Of a DNA stretch of 64,000 nucleotides, positions 44,706 through 53,629 are shown in pieces. The notes below the pieces were generated by a model. The model made no database searches. It saw nothing but the letters and a program-made list of their open reading frames with translations, and was not told the DNA's origin. The translations under genes were made by a program, and so were the position numbers. Numbering within the stretch: the stretch's first letter is position 1; every line of letters begins with the position of its first letter. The stretch covers positions 1 through 64,000 of the forward strand of contig CANFHF010000007.1 in assembly GCA_947446635.1 (NCBI GenBank), written 5' to 3'. Source of the DNA: Flavobacteriaceae bacterium (GTDB lineage Bacteria > Bacteroidota > Bacteroidia > Flavobacteriales > Flavobacteriaceae).

Positions 44706-46070
44706 TTAGAAATTTACAATCTTAATAGCCTTGTCTTTTCGTAAATAGCTTTGGATGCTATTTTGAGTATCTCGATTGCTTTGCATCGGAATAATGATGT
44801 TTCTAAGTACGGCAATGGTGTTAATTTGGTAATTTAAATCATAGAATGCATATCCTTTATAAACCCCGTTTTCGACTAAAATTGCGCTACGTTCGCTTAT
44901 AGTTCGACCTTTATCTACAATAACTAAAGTTTTATTTTCAAACAAATTCTTTTCTATAAATATTTGAACGCGTAAATTATATTCTTCAGCTGTAATTTTT
45001 CCAATACAAGCGCCGTCACATTCACTGATGTTGGTATTTTGAAAACAATGTGTTTTGGTTTCATACAAACCCGTTAATTTCTGGCATAATTGATATTGAG
45101 AAGTAATTCTATACAAAGCATCTTTTCCCTCTTGCATAGAAGTATATGATTTCACTTCTTTTTTTCTGCCGTCTGATTTTTGTAATTTTAAATTGAGATA
45201 CCCATTGTCATCTTTCTCGGTATAAATTGCCCAAGAAAAGTTGCTTTTTGGAGACATTCTGTTATAAATAGGTCTGTTGATTTTTATTTCTTGATATTCT
45301 TTTAATTGAGCAATTAATTCACTACCTGTTTCTTCATAAGTTACGGTGAAAACCTCATTTTGAATTTTCTTGGCACTTTTCGTAATTCCTGTAAAATGCT
45401 GATTGACCCGTTTTTTTATGTTCTTGCTTTTACCAATAAAAATTAAGCTACCGTCCTCTCGATGAATATAATAAATTCCTGTTTTCGAAGGTAATCTTTC
45501 AACAATATCGATCAATTTAGGCGCAATTCCTTTTTGGATTTCAAATTTAATATGCTCTTTGACAATTTCTTTGTTCAAATCTTTGTCCAAAAGCATTTTG
45601 AATAATTTCACCGTTGCCATAGCGTCTCCGCTAGCCCGATGTCTGTCTGCCATAGGAATCCCTAAAGCTCGAACCAATTTTCCCAAACTGTGTGACGTTT
45701 GCTCCGGTAATAATTTTTTCGATAATTCTACTGTACAAAGTGTTTTTACATTAAATTCATAACCCAATCGACGAAATTCAGTGCGTAAAATTCGGTAATC
45801 GAAAGAGGCATTATGTGCTACCAAAACACAATCATTAGTCATTTCAATAATTCGTTTCGCTACTTCAAAAAACTTTGGAGCAGAACGTAACATTGCGTTA
45901 TTTATACCTGTAAGTTTAACGACAAATGGCTGAATCGGAATTTCGGGATTTACTAAACTGATGAATTGATCCACAATTTCATGACCGTCAAATTTATAAA
46001 TGGCAATTTCGGTAATTCCTTCTTCGTTGAATTGTCCCCCAGTGGTTTCTATGTCAAGTATTGCGTACAA
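44706..46070 (-). CDS. DnaQ-type exonuclease fused to a UvrC/Cho-like GIY-YIG nuclease
   Basis: This is a 454-residue two-nuclease protein. Residues 1-165 are a DEDDh 3'-5' exonuclease: AILDIETTGGQFNEEGITEIAIY with Asp6 and Glu8, HNASFDYRIL, and HRASGDAMATVKLF with the closing His-Asp. Residues about 190-270 are a GIY-YIG domain like the N-terminal half of UvrC and Cho (TGIYYIHREDGSLIFIGKSKNIKKRVNQHF). The last 180 residues include a Cys cluster (CQNTNISECDGACIG) as in UvrC. The same fusion is known in actinobacteria and Bacteroidota and suggests a role in DNA damage processing. Its biological substrate is not established to my knowledge. Confidence 0.88.
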   Translation of the reverse strand: MYAILDIETTGGQFNEEGITEIAIYKFDGHEIVDQFISLVNPEIPIQPFVVKLTGINNAMLRSAPKFFEVAKRIIEMTNDCVLVAHNASFDYRILRTEFRRLGYEFNVKTLCTVELSKKLLPEQTSHSLGKLVRALGIPMADRHRASGDAMATVKLFKMLLDKDLNKEIVKEHIKFEIQKGIAPKLIDIVERLPSKTGIYYIHREDGSLIFIGKSKNIKKRVNQHFTGITKSAKKIQNEVFTVTYEETGSELIAQLKEYQEIKINRPIYNRMSPKSNFSWAIYTEKDDNGYLNLKLQKSDGRKKEVKSYTSMQEGKDALYRITSQYQLCQKLTGLYETKTHCFQNTNISECDGACIGKITAEEYNLRVQIFIEKNLFENKTLVIVDKGRTISERSAILVENGVYKGYAFYDLNYQINTIAVLRNIIIPMQSNRDTQNSIQSYLRKDKAIKIVNF

Positions 46071-46096
46071 AATAAGTATTCGGTGTTCAGTTTTTA

Positions 46097-46122
46097 GTCA
46101 TTGCGAGGGACGAATCAATCTC
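46097..46122 (+). repeat. Solitary REP-like element (GTCATTGCGAGG family)
   Basis: The 26 bases start GTCATTGCGAGGGACGAA and end CAATCTC. This closely matches a dispersed palindromic repeat that I know from many Bacteroidota and other genomes (GTCATTGCGAGGNACGAAGCAATC). The half-stem ATTG/CAAT is kept, but the usual GCAATC is here TCAATC, so the element looks decayed. It lies between yggS and the nuclease gene. Confidence 0.55.
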
Positions 46123-46144
46123 TATATCATTTTGCATCGAACGT

Positions 46145-46795
46145 CTATCGTTCTCCAAAGATACTACTTCCAATCCGAACCATCGTACTTCCGCTTTCAA
46201 TTGCTAATTGATAATCGCTGGACATTCCCATAGAAAGTATTGTCATTTGTGAATTGTGATTTGTGAATTGATCAAATATAGATTTCAAAGAATTGAATTC
46301 TTTTTTGATTTGGTTTTGATTATCTGTGAAAGTCGCCATTCCCATTAATCCAATAATTCGAATATTTTTCATTTCTTGAAATCCTCTAGAAGTCAGAATA
46401 TAGTTGAGTTCTTTTTTATTAAGACCAAATTTGGTTTCCTCTTCGGCAATATGAATTTGCAATAAACAATCGATAAGTCTATTGTTTTTTAAAGCTTGTT
46501 TGTTGATTTCTTCTAGTAATTTTAGGCTGTCAACTCCATGAATCAAGCTCACAAATTTCGCCATAAATTTGACTTTGTTTGTTTGAACGTGGCCAATCAT
46601 ATGCCATTGAATGTCTTTTGGCATTTGTTCCCATTTCTCTGCCATTTCTTGGATTTTGTTTTCACCAAAAATGCGCTGACCCGCATCATAAGCTTCCATC
46701 AAATCCGAAATAGGTTTGGTTTTAGAAACAGCCACAAGCGTTACGTTTTCGGGGAAAGAGGATTTTATTATGCTGAGGTTTTGTTTGATTGACAT
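46145..46795 (-). CDS. YggS/PLPBP-family pyridoxal phosphate-binding protein
   Basis: This is a cytoplasmic PLP carrier involved in vitamin B6 and amino-acid balance; no catalytic reaction is established for the family. ATG 46795 is chosen because the upstream gene ends at 46797, and the protein then starts MSIKQNLSIIKSSF. The 216-residue alanine-racemase-like barrel has VTLVAVSKTKP with the PLP-binding Lys, FGENKIQEM, WHMIGHVQTNK (family WHFIGxLQxNK) and MTILSMGMSSDYQLAIESGSTMVRIGSSIFG. It follows the hydroxybutyryl-CoA dehydrogenase gene by one base. Confidence 0.92.
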   Translation of the reverse strand: MSIKQNLSIIKSSFPENVTLVAVSKTKPISDLMEAYDAGQRIFGENKIQEMAEKWEQMPKDIQWHMIGHVQTNKVKFMAKFVSLIHGVDSLKLLEEINKQALKNNRLIDCLLQIHIAEEETKFGLNKKELNYILTSRGFQEMKNIRIIGLMGMATFTDNQNQIKKEFNSLKSIFDQFTNHNSQMTILSMGMSSDYQLAIESGSTMVRIGSSIFGER

Positions 46796-46796
46796 A

Positions 46797-47684
46797 TTAA
46801 ATAAACTGTTTGGCAACTTTCGATGCTTTTTTATTTTCGCTATAATCATAAAAACCTTCACCAGATTTCACTCCTGATTTTCCCGCGCGAACCATATTTA
46901 CTAATAAAGGACAAGGAGCATATTTTGGGTTTTTGAATCCGTCATACATCACATTTAGGATTGCTAGACATACATCTAATCCAATGAAATCAGCTAATTG
47001 CAATGGCCCCATTGCATGTCCCATTCCTAGTTTCATCACGGTGTCAATTTCATAAACGCCAGCCACTTTGTTATATAAAGTTTCGATGGCTTCATTTATC
47101 ATTGGCAACAATATTCGGTTGGCGACAAAACCTGGATAGTCGTTTACTTCGACTGCGGTTTTACCTAGCTTCTCGGATAAATCGATAATGAATTTTGTCA
47201 CTTCATCACTTGTGTTGTACCCACGTATGATTTCGACTAAATTCATAATAGGAACCGGATTCATAAAGTGCATCCCAATAACGCGTTCTGGGTGAGCTAC
47301 CATAGCACTAATTTGTGTGATGGATATTGATGAAGTATTGGTTGCCAAAATGGTATTGTGAGAACAAGCCTCGCTTAGTTGCTCAAAGATATTCAGTTTT
47401 GATTCTACGTTTTCTGTAGCTGCTTCAATAACTAAATCAACGCCTACAACACCATCTTTAATATCAGTATACGTGATAATATTGCTTATGGTTTTGAATT
47501 TTTCTTCATCTGTAATGGTTCCTTTAGCGACCATTCGGTCTAGATTTGCAAAAATAGTAGCCATTCCTTTATCCAAAACCTTTTCAGAAACATCGATTAA
47601 TTTTACAGCAAAACCATTTTGTGCAAAAGTTTGTGCAATTCCGTTGCCCATTGTTCCTGCTCCGATTACGGCTATTATTTTCAT
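46797..47684 (-). CDS. 3-hydroxybutyryl-CoA dehydrogenase
   Basis: It oxidizes or reduces 3-hydroxyacyl-CoA/acetoacetyl-CoA with NAD(P). The 295-residue protein has a Rossmann start VIGAGTMGNGIAQTFAQNGF (5-24), TNTSSISITQISA (about 118-130), HPERVIGMHFMNPVPIMNLVEII with the catalytic His, and PGFVANRILLPMINEAI. LGMGHAMGPLQLADFIGLDVC and GEGFYDY near the end are typical. It might serve fatty-acid or butyrate-type metabolism. Neighbours give no further pathway clue. Confidence 0.93.
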   Translation of the reverse strand: MKIIAVIGAGTMGNGIAQTFAQNGFAVKLIDVSEKVLDKGMATIFANLDRMVAKGTITDEEKFKTISNIITYTDIKDGVVGVDLVIEAATENVESKLNIFEQLSEACSHNTILATNTSSISITQISAMVAHPERVIGMHFMNPVPIMNLVEIIRGYNTSDEVTKFIIDLSEKLGKTAVEVNDYPGFVANRILLPMINEAIETLYNKVAGVYEIDTVMKLGMGHAMGPLQLADFIGLDVCLAILNVMYDGFKNPKYAPCPLLVNMVRAGKSGVKSGEGFYDYSENKKASKVAKQFI

Positions 47685-47707
47685 TTATTTTAGTTTAAAT
47701 AAAAACT

Positions 47708-48676
47708 TTATTTCTTTTTAAAACAAGCAATAATTTGGTAGGCAACTTTTAAAGCCTCTGTAGCTTGTTCTAATGTTACAACAGGAGTGGTGTTGTTATT
47801 GATGGCATCCGCAAAGGATTCTAATTCGTCTAGAATAGCGTTGTTTTGTTCAACATCAGGATTTGAAAAGTAGATTTGCTTTTTTACGCCTTCTGCATTT
47901 TGAAGAATAATATCAAAATCTCCAGGAATTTCGGGCGCGTCTTTCATTTTTACAACTTCACATTTTTTTTCTAGAAAATCAACTGATATATAGGCGTCTT
48001 TCTGAAAAAATCGGGATTTACGCATGTTTTTCATGGAAATCCGGCTAGCTGTTAAATTGGCAACACAGCCGTTTTCAAATTCAATTCTTGCATTAGCAAT
48101 ATCGGGGGTGTCGCTAATTACAGAAACCCCATTGGCATTAATTTCTTTTACTTTAGAATTCACCACACTCAAAATGGCATCAATATCGTGAATCATCAAA
48201 TCGAGAACCACAGGAACATCAGTACCACGAGGGTTAAATTCGGCCAAACGATGTGTTTCAATAAACATTGGATTTTCAATCATATCCTTTGTCGCCTTAA
48301 ATGCAGGATTAAATCTTTCGACGTGACCTACTTGGCCTTTTATGTTGAATTCATTAGCCAAAGCTATAATTTCATTGGCTTCAGCAATGGTATTCGAAAT
48401 CGGTTTTTCTATAAAGACATGTTTACCAGATTTGATGGAGACTTTAGCACATTTATAATGCGAAAGTGTTGGTGTCACGATATCGATAACATCAACGGCA
48501 TGAATAAGAGTAGCTATAGTATGAAATTGTTTATACCCAAATTCTTTAGCAACTTTACCCCCGTTTTCTGTATTTTCATCATAAAAACCAACTAGTTCGT
48601 ATTTTTCGGATTGTTGTAATAATCGTAAATGAATTTTTCCAAGATGACCAGCACCTAAAACGCCAACTTTCAACAT
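47708..48676 (-). CDS. Gfo/Idh/MocA-family oxidoreductase
   Basis: This is an NAD(P)-dependent oxidoreductase of unknown substrate, 322 residues. The N-terminal Rossmann domain has VGVLGAGHLGKIHLRLLQQS (4-23) and VDIVTPTLSHY, and EKPISNT (about 92-98) supplies the conserved Lys. A C-terminal alpha/beta domain contains GHVERFNPAF and DLMIHDIDAILS with the candidate catalytic His. Family members act on sugars, inositol or UDP-sugars, and this one lies far from the PUL. A -7 box (TACATTTG on minus, 48693-48700) lies 16 bases upstream. Confidence 0.88.
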   Translation of the reverse strand: MLKVGVLGAGHLGKIHLRLLQQSEKYELVGFYDENTENGGKVAKEFGYKQFHTIATLIHAVDVIDIVTPTLSHYKCAKVSIKSGKHVFIEKPISNTIAEANEIIALANEFNIKGQVGHVERFNPAFKATKDMIENPMFIETHRLAEFNPRGTDVPVVLDLMIHDIDAILSVVNSKVKEINANGVSVISDTPDIANARIEFENGCVANLTASRISMKNMRKSRFFQKDAYISVDFLEKKCEVVKMKDAPEIPGDFDIILQNAEGVKKQIYFSNPDVEQNNAILDELESFADAINNNTTPVVTLEQATEALKVAYQIIACFKKK

Positions 48677-48692
48677 AAAAAATGATTTTTAA

Positions 48693-48700
48693 CAAATGTA
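48693..48700 (-). promoter_or_regulatory. -7 box for the Gfo/Idh-hbd-yggS operon
   Basis: TACATTTG on the minus strand, 16 bases before the start codon, predicting a leader of about 10 nt. No -33 TTG is found at standard spacing. Confidence 0.42.
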
Positions 48701-48808
48701 TAATTTATTTGTTTATTGTCTAAAGTTTGGGGTTTAAAGTTTTGGAATTTGTTGTTTGATTATTGGGATTTTAAAGTTTATTTTTACCAAAATAAATTAC
48801 CCTATATT

Positions 48809-49450
48809 TTGAAAGATACTACCAAACATCAAGGACTTCGCAATCAATTAGTAATCCTATTAAAAGAAAAAGGAATTGCCGACAAGAGTGTTTTGGAAGC
48901 AATCAATAAAATACCACGACACCTTTTTTTGAATTCTAGCTTTACCGATTATGCCTATCAGGACAAAGCTTTCCCTATTGGTGCTGGACAAACTATTTCG
49001 CAGCCTTATACGGTGGCATTTCAAAGTCAATTATTGGAGGTGAAGAAAGACCAAAAAATTCTTGAAATAGGAACGGGTTCAGGGTATCAAACCGCCGTTT
49101 TATGTATGATGGGAGCCAAGGTGTATAGTGTTGAAAGGCAAAAAGAACTATTCAAACAAACATCCGTTTTATTGCCAAAACTAGGAATTCGCCCCAAACA
49201 TTTGTCTTTTGGAGATGGCTATAAAGGATTGCCAAATCACGCACCTTTTGATAGCATTATCGTAACGGCGGGTGCGCCAGTAATACCTCAAGCCTTGATG
49301 GCACAACTAAAAATAGGAGGAAGGCTGATTATTCCACTTGGAGAAGAAAACCAAATTATGACTTTATTAATAAGAAAAAATGAAACCCAGTTTGAGAAAC
49401 ACGAATTTGGAGATTTTAAATTCGTGCCTTTATTGGAAAATAAAAATTAA
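48809..49450 (+). CDS. pcm: Protein-L-isoaspartate O-methyltransferase
   Basis: It methylates isoaspartyl residues in aged proteins with S-adenosylmethionine. The open frame extends upstream to 48716, but that part is AT-rich and unlike the family. TTG 48809 gives a start (xKDTTKHQGLRNQLV) that matches family N-termini. The 213-residue protein has IPRHLF, IGAGQTISQPYTVAFQ (substrate site), ILEIGTGSGYQTAVL (SAM site), VYSVERQ and IIVTAGAPVIPQALMAQLKIGGRLIIPLG. Divergent from the Gfo/Idh gene. The start call is the uncertain part. Confidence 0.9.
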   Translation: MKDTTKHQGLRNQLVILLKEKGIADKSVLEAINKIPRHLFLNSSFTDYAYQDKAFPIGAGQTISQPYTVAFQSQLLEVKKDQKILEIGTGSGYQTAVLCMMGAKVYSVERQKELFKQTSVLLPKLGIRPKHLSFGDGYKGLPNHAPFDSIIVTAGAPVIPQALMAQLKIGGRLIIPLGEENQIMTLLIRKNETQFEKHEFGDFKFVPLLENKN

Positions 49451-49508
49451 ATCAAAATCTCACAATTTTAGACTACCCCTAATAGTGTTTAATTCTTTTG
49501 GCAGTTTA

Positions 49509-49964
49509 TTATAAAAATGATTTTTTAATTCTGTCGAGATCACGCTTGGTATCTAGTTCTTTCAAAGATTCGCGTTTATCGTAGGTTTTTTTCCCTTTGC
49601 AAAGTCCAATTTCGAGTTTTGCCATTCCTTTTTCATTCGTAAACAATTTTAGAGGAACAATAGTCAAACCTTTGGCTTGAACACTCCTGGATAATCCTTT
49701 TAATTCTCTCTTATTTAGTAAAAGTTTACGTTCGCTTCTTGCTTTATGATTGAATTGGTTACCAAAGGCATATTCTTCGATATAGGTGTTAATTGCAAAA
49801 AGTTCATTGTTGCTAAATTCACAAAAACTTTCTGTAATATTTGCTTTGCCGAGTCGGATAGATTTTATTTCGGTTCCAGCTAAAACTATACCCGCAGTGA
49901 AAGTTTCAATTATTTCATAATCGAAACGAGCTCTTTTGTTAAGTATGTTTATTGTTTTTAGCAT
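49509..49964 (-). CDS. smpB: SsrA-binding protein SmpB
   Basis: SmpB carries tmRNA to stalled ribosomes for trans-translation. ATG 49964 gives MLKTINILNKRARFDYEI, the family N-terminus; upstream codons are not conserved. The 151-residue protein has GIVLAGTEIKSIRLGKANI, HKARSERKLLLNKRELKGL, GLTIVPLKLF, KLEIGLCKGKKTYDKRESLKE and a basic tail ending DRIKKSF. A consensus promoter places the transcript start at or next to the start codon. Confidence 0.96.
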   Translation of the reverse strand: MLKTINILNKRARFDYEIIETFTAGIVLAGTEIKSIRLGKANITESFCEFSNNELFAINTYIEEYAFGNQFNHKARSERKLLLNKRELKGLSRSVQAKGLTIVPLKLFTNEKGMAKLEIGLCKGKKTYDKRESLKELDTKRDLDRIKKSFL

Positions 49965-49971
49965 AGGATTG

Positions 49972-50002
49972 CAAATGTAGGTACAAAACAACGAAATGTC
50001 AA
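49972..50002 (-). promoter_or_regulatory. Consensus promoter for smpB, near-leaderless
   Basis: On the minus strand, TTG (50002-50000), a 20-bp spacer and TACATTTG (49979-49972). Only 7 bases separate the box from ATG 49964, so the mRNA should begin at or within a base or two of the start codon. Confidence 0.62.
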
Positions 50003-50021
50003 TAGTTATTAAAAATTGCTG

Positions 50022-50029
50022 TAAGTTTG
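50022..50029 (+). promoter_or_regulatory. -7 box abutting the VF530 gene start
   Basis: TAAGTTTG ends 4 bases before ATG 50034. If active it would give a leaderless mRNA. No good -33 TTG accompanies it. Confidence 0.35.
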
Positions 50030-50033
50030 CAAC

Positions 50034-50264
50034 ATGGAAAAATCACTATCAAATGACCCTCTTCACGGAATTACTCTTCAAAAAATAATAGAACAACTTG
50101 TCAATTATTATGGTTTCGATACTTTGGGAGAATTAATAAAAATCAACTGTTTCACAGACAATCCTAGTATTAAATCGAGTTTGACATTCCTTAGAAAAAC
50201 AGATTGGGCGAGAAAAAAAGTAGAAGAATTGTATACTAATTCATTGTCTAAATTTTCTAAATAA
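50034..50264 (+). CDS. VF530-family small DNA-binding protein (DUF2132)
   Basis: This 76-residue cytoplasmic protein carries [35 protein letters not shown] and [24 protein letters not shown], the full VF530 pattern. A Vibrio fischeri member was described as DNA-binding. The biological role is unknown. It is divergent from smpB and convergent with the aldose epimerase gene. Confidence 0.88.
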   Translation: MEKSLSNDPLHGITLQKIIEQLVNYYGFDTLGELIKINCFTDNPSIKSSLTFLRKTDWARKKVEELYTNSLSKFSK

Positions 50265-50282
50265 TTTGATGCTGGTAGTTAA

Positions 50283-51134
50283 TTATAATATTTCAATACT
50301 GAATTTTGATCTAAAGTTTTCATTTTTTTCCAAAATCAGAATGCCTTCTTTCTTGAATAAATCTCCAAAATTATCTCCTGTATCTGAATAACCAAACCAA
50401 GGTTCAATGCATATAAAAGGGGCCGCTTTTTTGGTCCAAATTCCTAAACTTGGAAAACCTTTAAAATTTATCTTAATTAAAGGTTTTAAATTTTCTAAAA
50501 TACTCAAGCTATTCGATTTTAATGATTTAAAAATTAAAGCGTCATTCTCAAACAATTCATAATTCAAGGCTATGAGGTTATGATTCGTTTCTAGTTTTTT
50601 TGTAGTATTCGAAATCAAATCATTTTCCAAAAGATGATATTCTAATAGCTCTTCCTTATCAAATGAAATGGAATAATTCTCGAAGTTTTCTGTTAATGAA
50701 AATGCAGGATGCGCTCCAATGGAAAACGGCATTTGAGATTTACCATTATTAATTACCTTGTATTCTATTTCTAGAATATTTTTATTTAGGGTATAGCAAA
50801 TTTGTAATTCAAAAATAAATGGATATTTTTTTAACGTTTCCTCCGATGTTTCTATCGAAAAAGTCGCACTATTTTCTGATTTAGTAACTAATTTAAATTC
50901 CATTTCTCTCGCAAAACCATGTCTTGGTAAATTATATTCAACACTATTATAGCGATAGGAATTACTTTTCAAAGTACCCACTATTGGAAACAAAATAGGA
51001 GAATGTTTTTCCCAAAATTTCGGATTTCCTTCCCAAATATATTCCCTATTCTTATTGTCTTTTAAGGAATATAATTCAGCACCTAAAGGATTGATTTTTG
51101 CGGTTAGATTTGAATTTGAAATTGTGGTGTGCAA
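50283..51134 (-). CDS. Aldose 1-epimerase family protein
   Basis: This 283-residue cytoplasmic beta-sandwich (galactose mutarotase-like) is predicted to interconvert sugar anomers. Motifs are NPLGAELYSLKDNKNREYIWEGNPKFWEKHSPILFPIVG, NSYRYNSVEYNLPRHGFAREMEF with the conserved His, IGAHPAFSL with the catalytic His, and APFICIEPWFGYSD with the catalytic Glu. This is the YihR/LacX-like branch, which often acts on sugars other than galactose. No close functional neighbour. Confidence 0.88.
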   Translation of the reverse strand: MHTTISNSNLTAKINPLGAELYSLKDNKNREYIWEGNPKFWEKHSPILFPIVGTLKSNSYRYNSVEYNLPRHGFAREMEFKLVTKSENSATFSIETSEETLKKYPFIFELQICYTLNKNILEIEYKVINNGKSQMPFSIGAHPAFSLTENFENYSISFDKEELLEYHLLENDLISNTTKKLETNHNLIALNYELFENDALIFKSLKSNSLSILENLKPLIKINFKGFPSLGIWTKKAAPFICIEPWFGYSDTGDNFGDLFKKEGILILEKNENFRSKFSIEIL

Positions 51135-51302
51135 AATAGATATTAATTATTTGGTTTGTATTTTTAAAATACAAATGTATTTCATTAATTCCATTTTATA
51201 AAAAATCAATCCATACTCATTTATTATAAAATTTTCTAAAAATTCTATCGCTAATTAGAGAATTAAATATTTTTTGCATTATTTTGTTTAAAAATTAACA
51301 AA

Positions 51303-53567
51303 ATGAAAAATAGTCGTTTATTAGCCTTTCTTCTATTGGCTTTATTATCTGGAATTTCAACTATTTGGGCGCAAGAAATTACCGCTACATTTCCTGAAAA
51401 ACAAGTTTCTAAATATGATTATCATGCTGCATTTGAGCCTTTTTTTTATACAAAAGATGGCACAAAAACCCGTTCTGCTAGTGGTCAGCCTGGAGTTGAA
51501 TACTGGCAAAACAAAGCGGATTACAAATTAACAGCAAAATTAAATGATTTAAATAATGAAATTTCGGGCACAGATATTGTAACCTATACTAATAATAGTC
51601 CCGATACAATGTCATTTGTTTGGATGTATTTAGATCAAAATTTATTCAAAAATGATTCTCGTGGAACTGCTATTATTCCTGTAAATGGAAGTAGAAATGG
51701 CGCTCAAGGTCAAATTTTTGACGGTGGCTTCAAAATAAAATCTGTCAAAATAATTTCAACCATTCATGGAAAATTAATTGAAAAAGAAGCTAAATTCCTA
51801 ATAACCGATACTAGAATGCAAGTTTATCTTCCTCAAGCGTTGAAATCTAAAGGTGGAGTCGTTAAAATTAAAATTGAATATTCCTTTATTTCACCAAATG
51901 AAGGTTCTGATCGAATGGGGGTTTTGGAAACAAAAAATGGTAAAATTTTCACCATTGCGCAATGGTATCCTAGGATGTGTGTCTATGATGATATAAGAGG
52001 ATGGAATACGAATCCTTATTTGGGTGCGTCGGAATTTTATCTTGAATATGGTAATTTTGATGTTTCAATATCGGTTCCGTCCAATCAAATTGTTGTTTGT
52101 TCTGGAAAGTTGCTTAATTCATCTGAAGTTCTTACTTCCGAACAACAAATCCGTTTTCTTATAGCTTCAGAAAGTGACAAAACAATTATCATCCGCTCTG
52201 CTGATGAAGTTCTGGCTAGTGCTAATTTAACTGCCAAAGCCTATAAAACTTGGCATTATCAAATTTTAAATGCCCGTGATGCTTCTTGGGCTTCATCCGC
52301 TGCATTTATTTTGGACGCCGCAAAAATTAATTTACCAAGCGGAAAAAAATCGATGGCTATTTCTGCTTATCCGGTAGAAAGTGATGGTGACGATGCTTGG
52401 CGCCGTTCAACAGAATACACGAAAGCATCAATTGAAAACTATTCCAAAAGATGGTTTGAATTTCCTTATCCTGCTGCTACAAATGTTGCTGGTAACGAAG
52501 GCGGAATGGAATATCCTGGCATTGTTTTTTGTGGTTGGAAATCAAAAGGAGATGATTTATGGGGAGTTACTGATCATGAATTTGGTCATAACTGGTTCCC
52601 GATGGTTGTTGGTTCTAACGAACGTTTGTTTGGTTGGATGGATGAAGGATTTAACACTTTTATTAATTCGTTGAGTTCATCTGATTTTAATAATGGAGAA
52701 TATAAAGATAAAATTATCGACTTACATAAAGTTGCTGAAAAATATACTAAACCTATATTGGAGCCTATATTGAGTTCGCCAGATAATATGAAGGAAGCTA
52801 ATATAGGTGTTTTGTGTTATTCAAAACCTAGTTCGGGATTGGTAATCTTGCGTGAGCAAGTTTTGGGTCCTGAGCGATTTGATTTGGCTTTTCGTACTTA
52901 TACGGAGCGTTGGGCTTTCAAGCATCCTGCACCAGATGATTTTTTTAGAACCATCGAAAATGTGTCAGGTGAAGATTTAGGTTGGTTTTGGCGAGGTTGG
53001 TTTGTAAATAATTGGCGGTTAGATCAAGGAATTAATTCTATTAAATATGTCGACAATGATCCAAAATCTGGAGTTTACATTACAATTGAAAATTTTGACA
53101 AAATGGTTATGCCTATTGTTTTAGACATAAAAACAAAAAGCGGAAAAGTGAGTCGTGTGAAATTACCTGTTGAAATTTGGCAAAAAAATATAGAGTGGAC
53201 ATTTAAACATGATTCTACCGAAGAAATTGAAAGTATAATTATTGATCCAGATCATGCGTTTCCAGACACTAATGAGACTAATAATAGTTGGACTTCATCA
53301 ACTGGAAGTATTGAAAAAGACACCAATTTTAATACCTATTTAGGAACGTATTCCAATAGAACGGCCCCAATAAAAATTGTTTTTTCAAAACAAAGAGGTG
53401 TTTTAACTGTTGAAATAACAGATTATCCTAAGTTTAGTGTAGAACTTATTGCGAAAGATACTTTCGAATCAAAAGAAGCGGGTCTTAAATTTGAATTTAA
53501 TGAAAGTAAAACAGGGTTTACTATGATTTTGTCTGAAGGTCAAAAAATTCTGTTTACCAAGGAATAG
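51303..53567 (+). CDS. M1-family zinc metallopeptidase, exported
   Basis: This is a periplasmic or surface aminopeptidase-like enzyme. The signal peptide spans about 1-24 (ending IWAQE). An N-terminal beta domain is followed by the catalytic domain with HEFGH (His425, Glu426, His429) and the third ligand Glu448 in WMDEGF, giving HExxH-x18-[13 protein letters not shown] (about 398-409) corresponds to the GxMEN substrate motif, here GGMEYP, so the usual Asn is replaced. That change is common in the flavobacterial exported branch, as far as I recall. No T9SS domain is seen. It may serve peptide nutrition. Confidence 0.9.
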   Translation: MKNSRLLAFLLLALLSGISTIWAQEITATFPEKQVSKYDYHAAFEPFFYTKDGTKTRSASGQPGVEYWQNKADYKLTAKLNDLNNEISGTDIVTYTNNSPDTMSFVWMYLDQNLFKNDSRGTAIIPVNGSRNGAQGQIFDGGFKIKSVKIISTIHGKLIEKEAKFLITDTRMQVYLPQALKSKGGVVKIKIEYSFISPNEGSDRMGVLETKNGKIFTIAQWYPRMCVYDDIRGWNTNPYLGASEFYLEYGNFDVSISVPSNQIVVCSGKLLNSSEVLTSEQQIRFLIASESDKTIIIRSADEVLASANLTAKAYKTWHYQILNARDASWASSAAFILDAAKINLPSGKKSMAISAYPVESDGDDAWRRSTEYTKASIENYSKRWFEFPYPAATNVAGNEGGMEYPGIVFCGWKSKGDDLWGVTDHEFGHNWFPMVVGSNERLFGWMDEGFNTFINSLSSSDFNNGEYKDKIIDLHKVAEKYTKPILEPILSSPDNMKEANIGVLCYSKPSSGLVILREQVLGPERFDLAFRTYTERWAFKHPAPDDFFRTIENVSGEDLGWFWRGWFVNNWRLDQGINSIKYVDNDPKSGVYITIENFDKMVMPIVLDIKTKSGKVSRVKLPVEIWQKNIEWTFKHDSTEEIESIIIDPDHAFPDTNETNNSWTSSTGSIEKDTNFNTYLGTYSNRTAPIKIVFSKQRGVLTVEITDYPKFSVELIAKDTFESKEAGLKFEFNESKTGFTMILSEGQKILFTKE

Positions 53568-53578
53568 TATTAATATGG

Positions 53579-53616
53579 CTAGTTCTTAATAATCTGTTTC
53601 GATTATTAAGAACTAG
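53579..53616. terminator. Long perfect hairpin between convergent genes
   Basis: A 16-bp perfect stem, CTAGTTCTTAATAATC / GATTATTAAGAACTAG, with loop TGTTTC lies between the M1 peptidase and aguA ends. There is no T tract on either side, so it may act as a processing or stability hairpin rather than a classic terminator. Confidence 0.6.
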
Positions 53617-53629
53617 TCAAAACGATACT

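Noticed and set aside
48719..48785. Direct repeats of TTAAAGTTTGG-like sequence, possible binding sites
   Set aside because: Similar AT-rich drift also occurs upstream of clpB and seems to be ordinary flavobacterial spacer; copies are irregular.
48716..48808. Upstream extension of pcm with an alternative TTG start
   Set aside because: The 31 extra residues come from low-complexity TTAAAGTTT-like spacer and do not resemble the family N-terminus.
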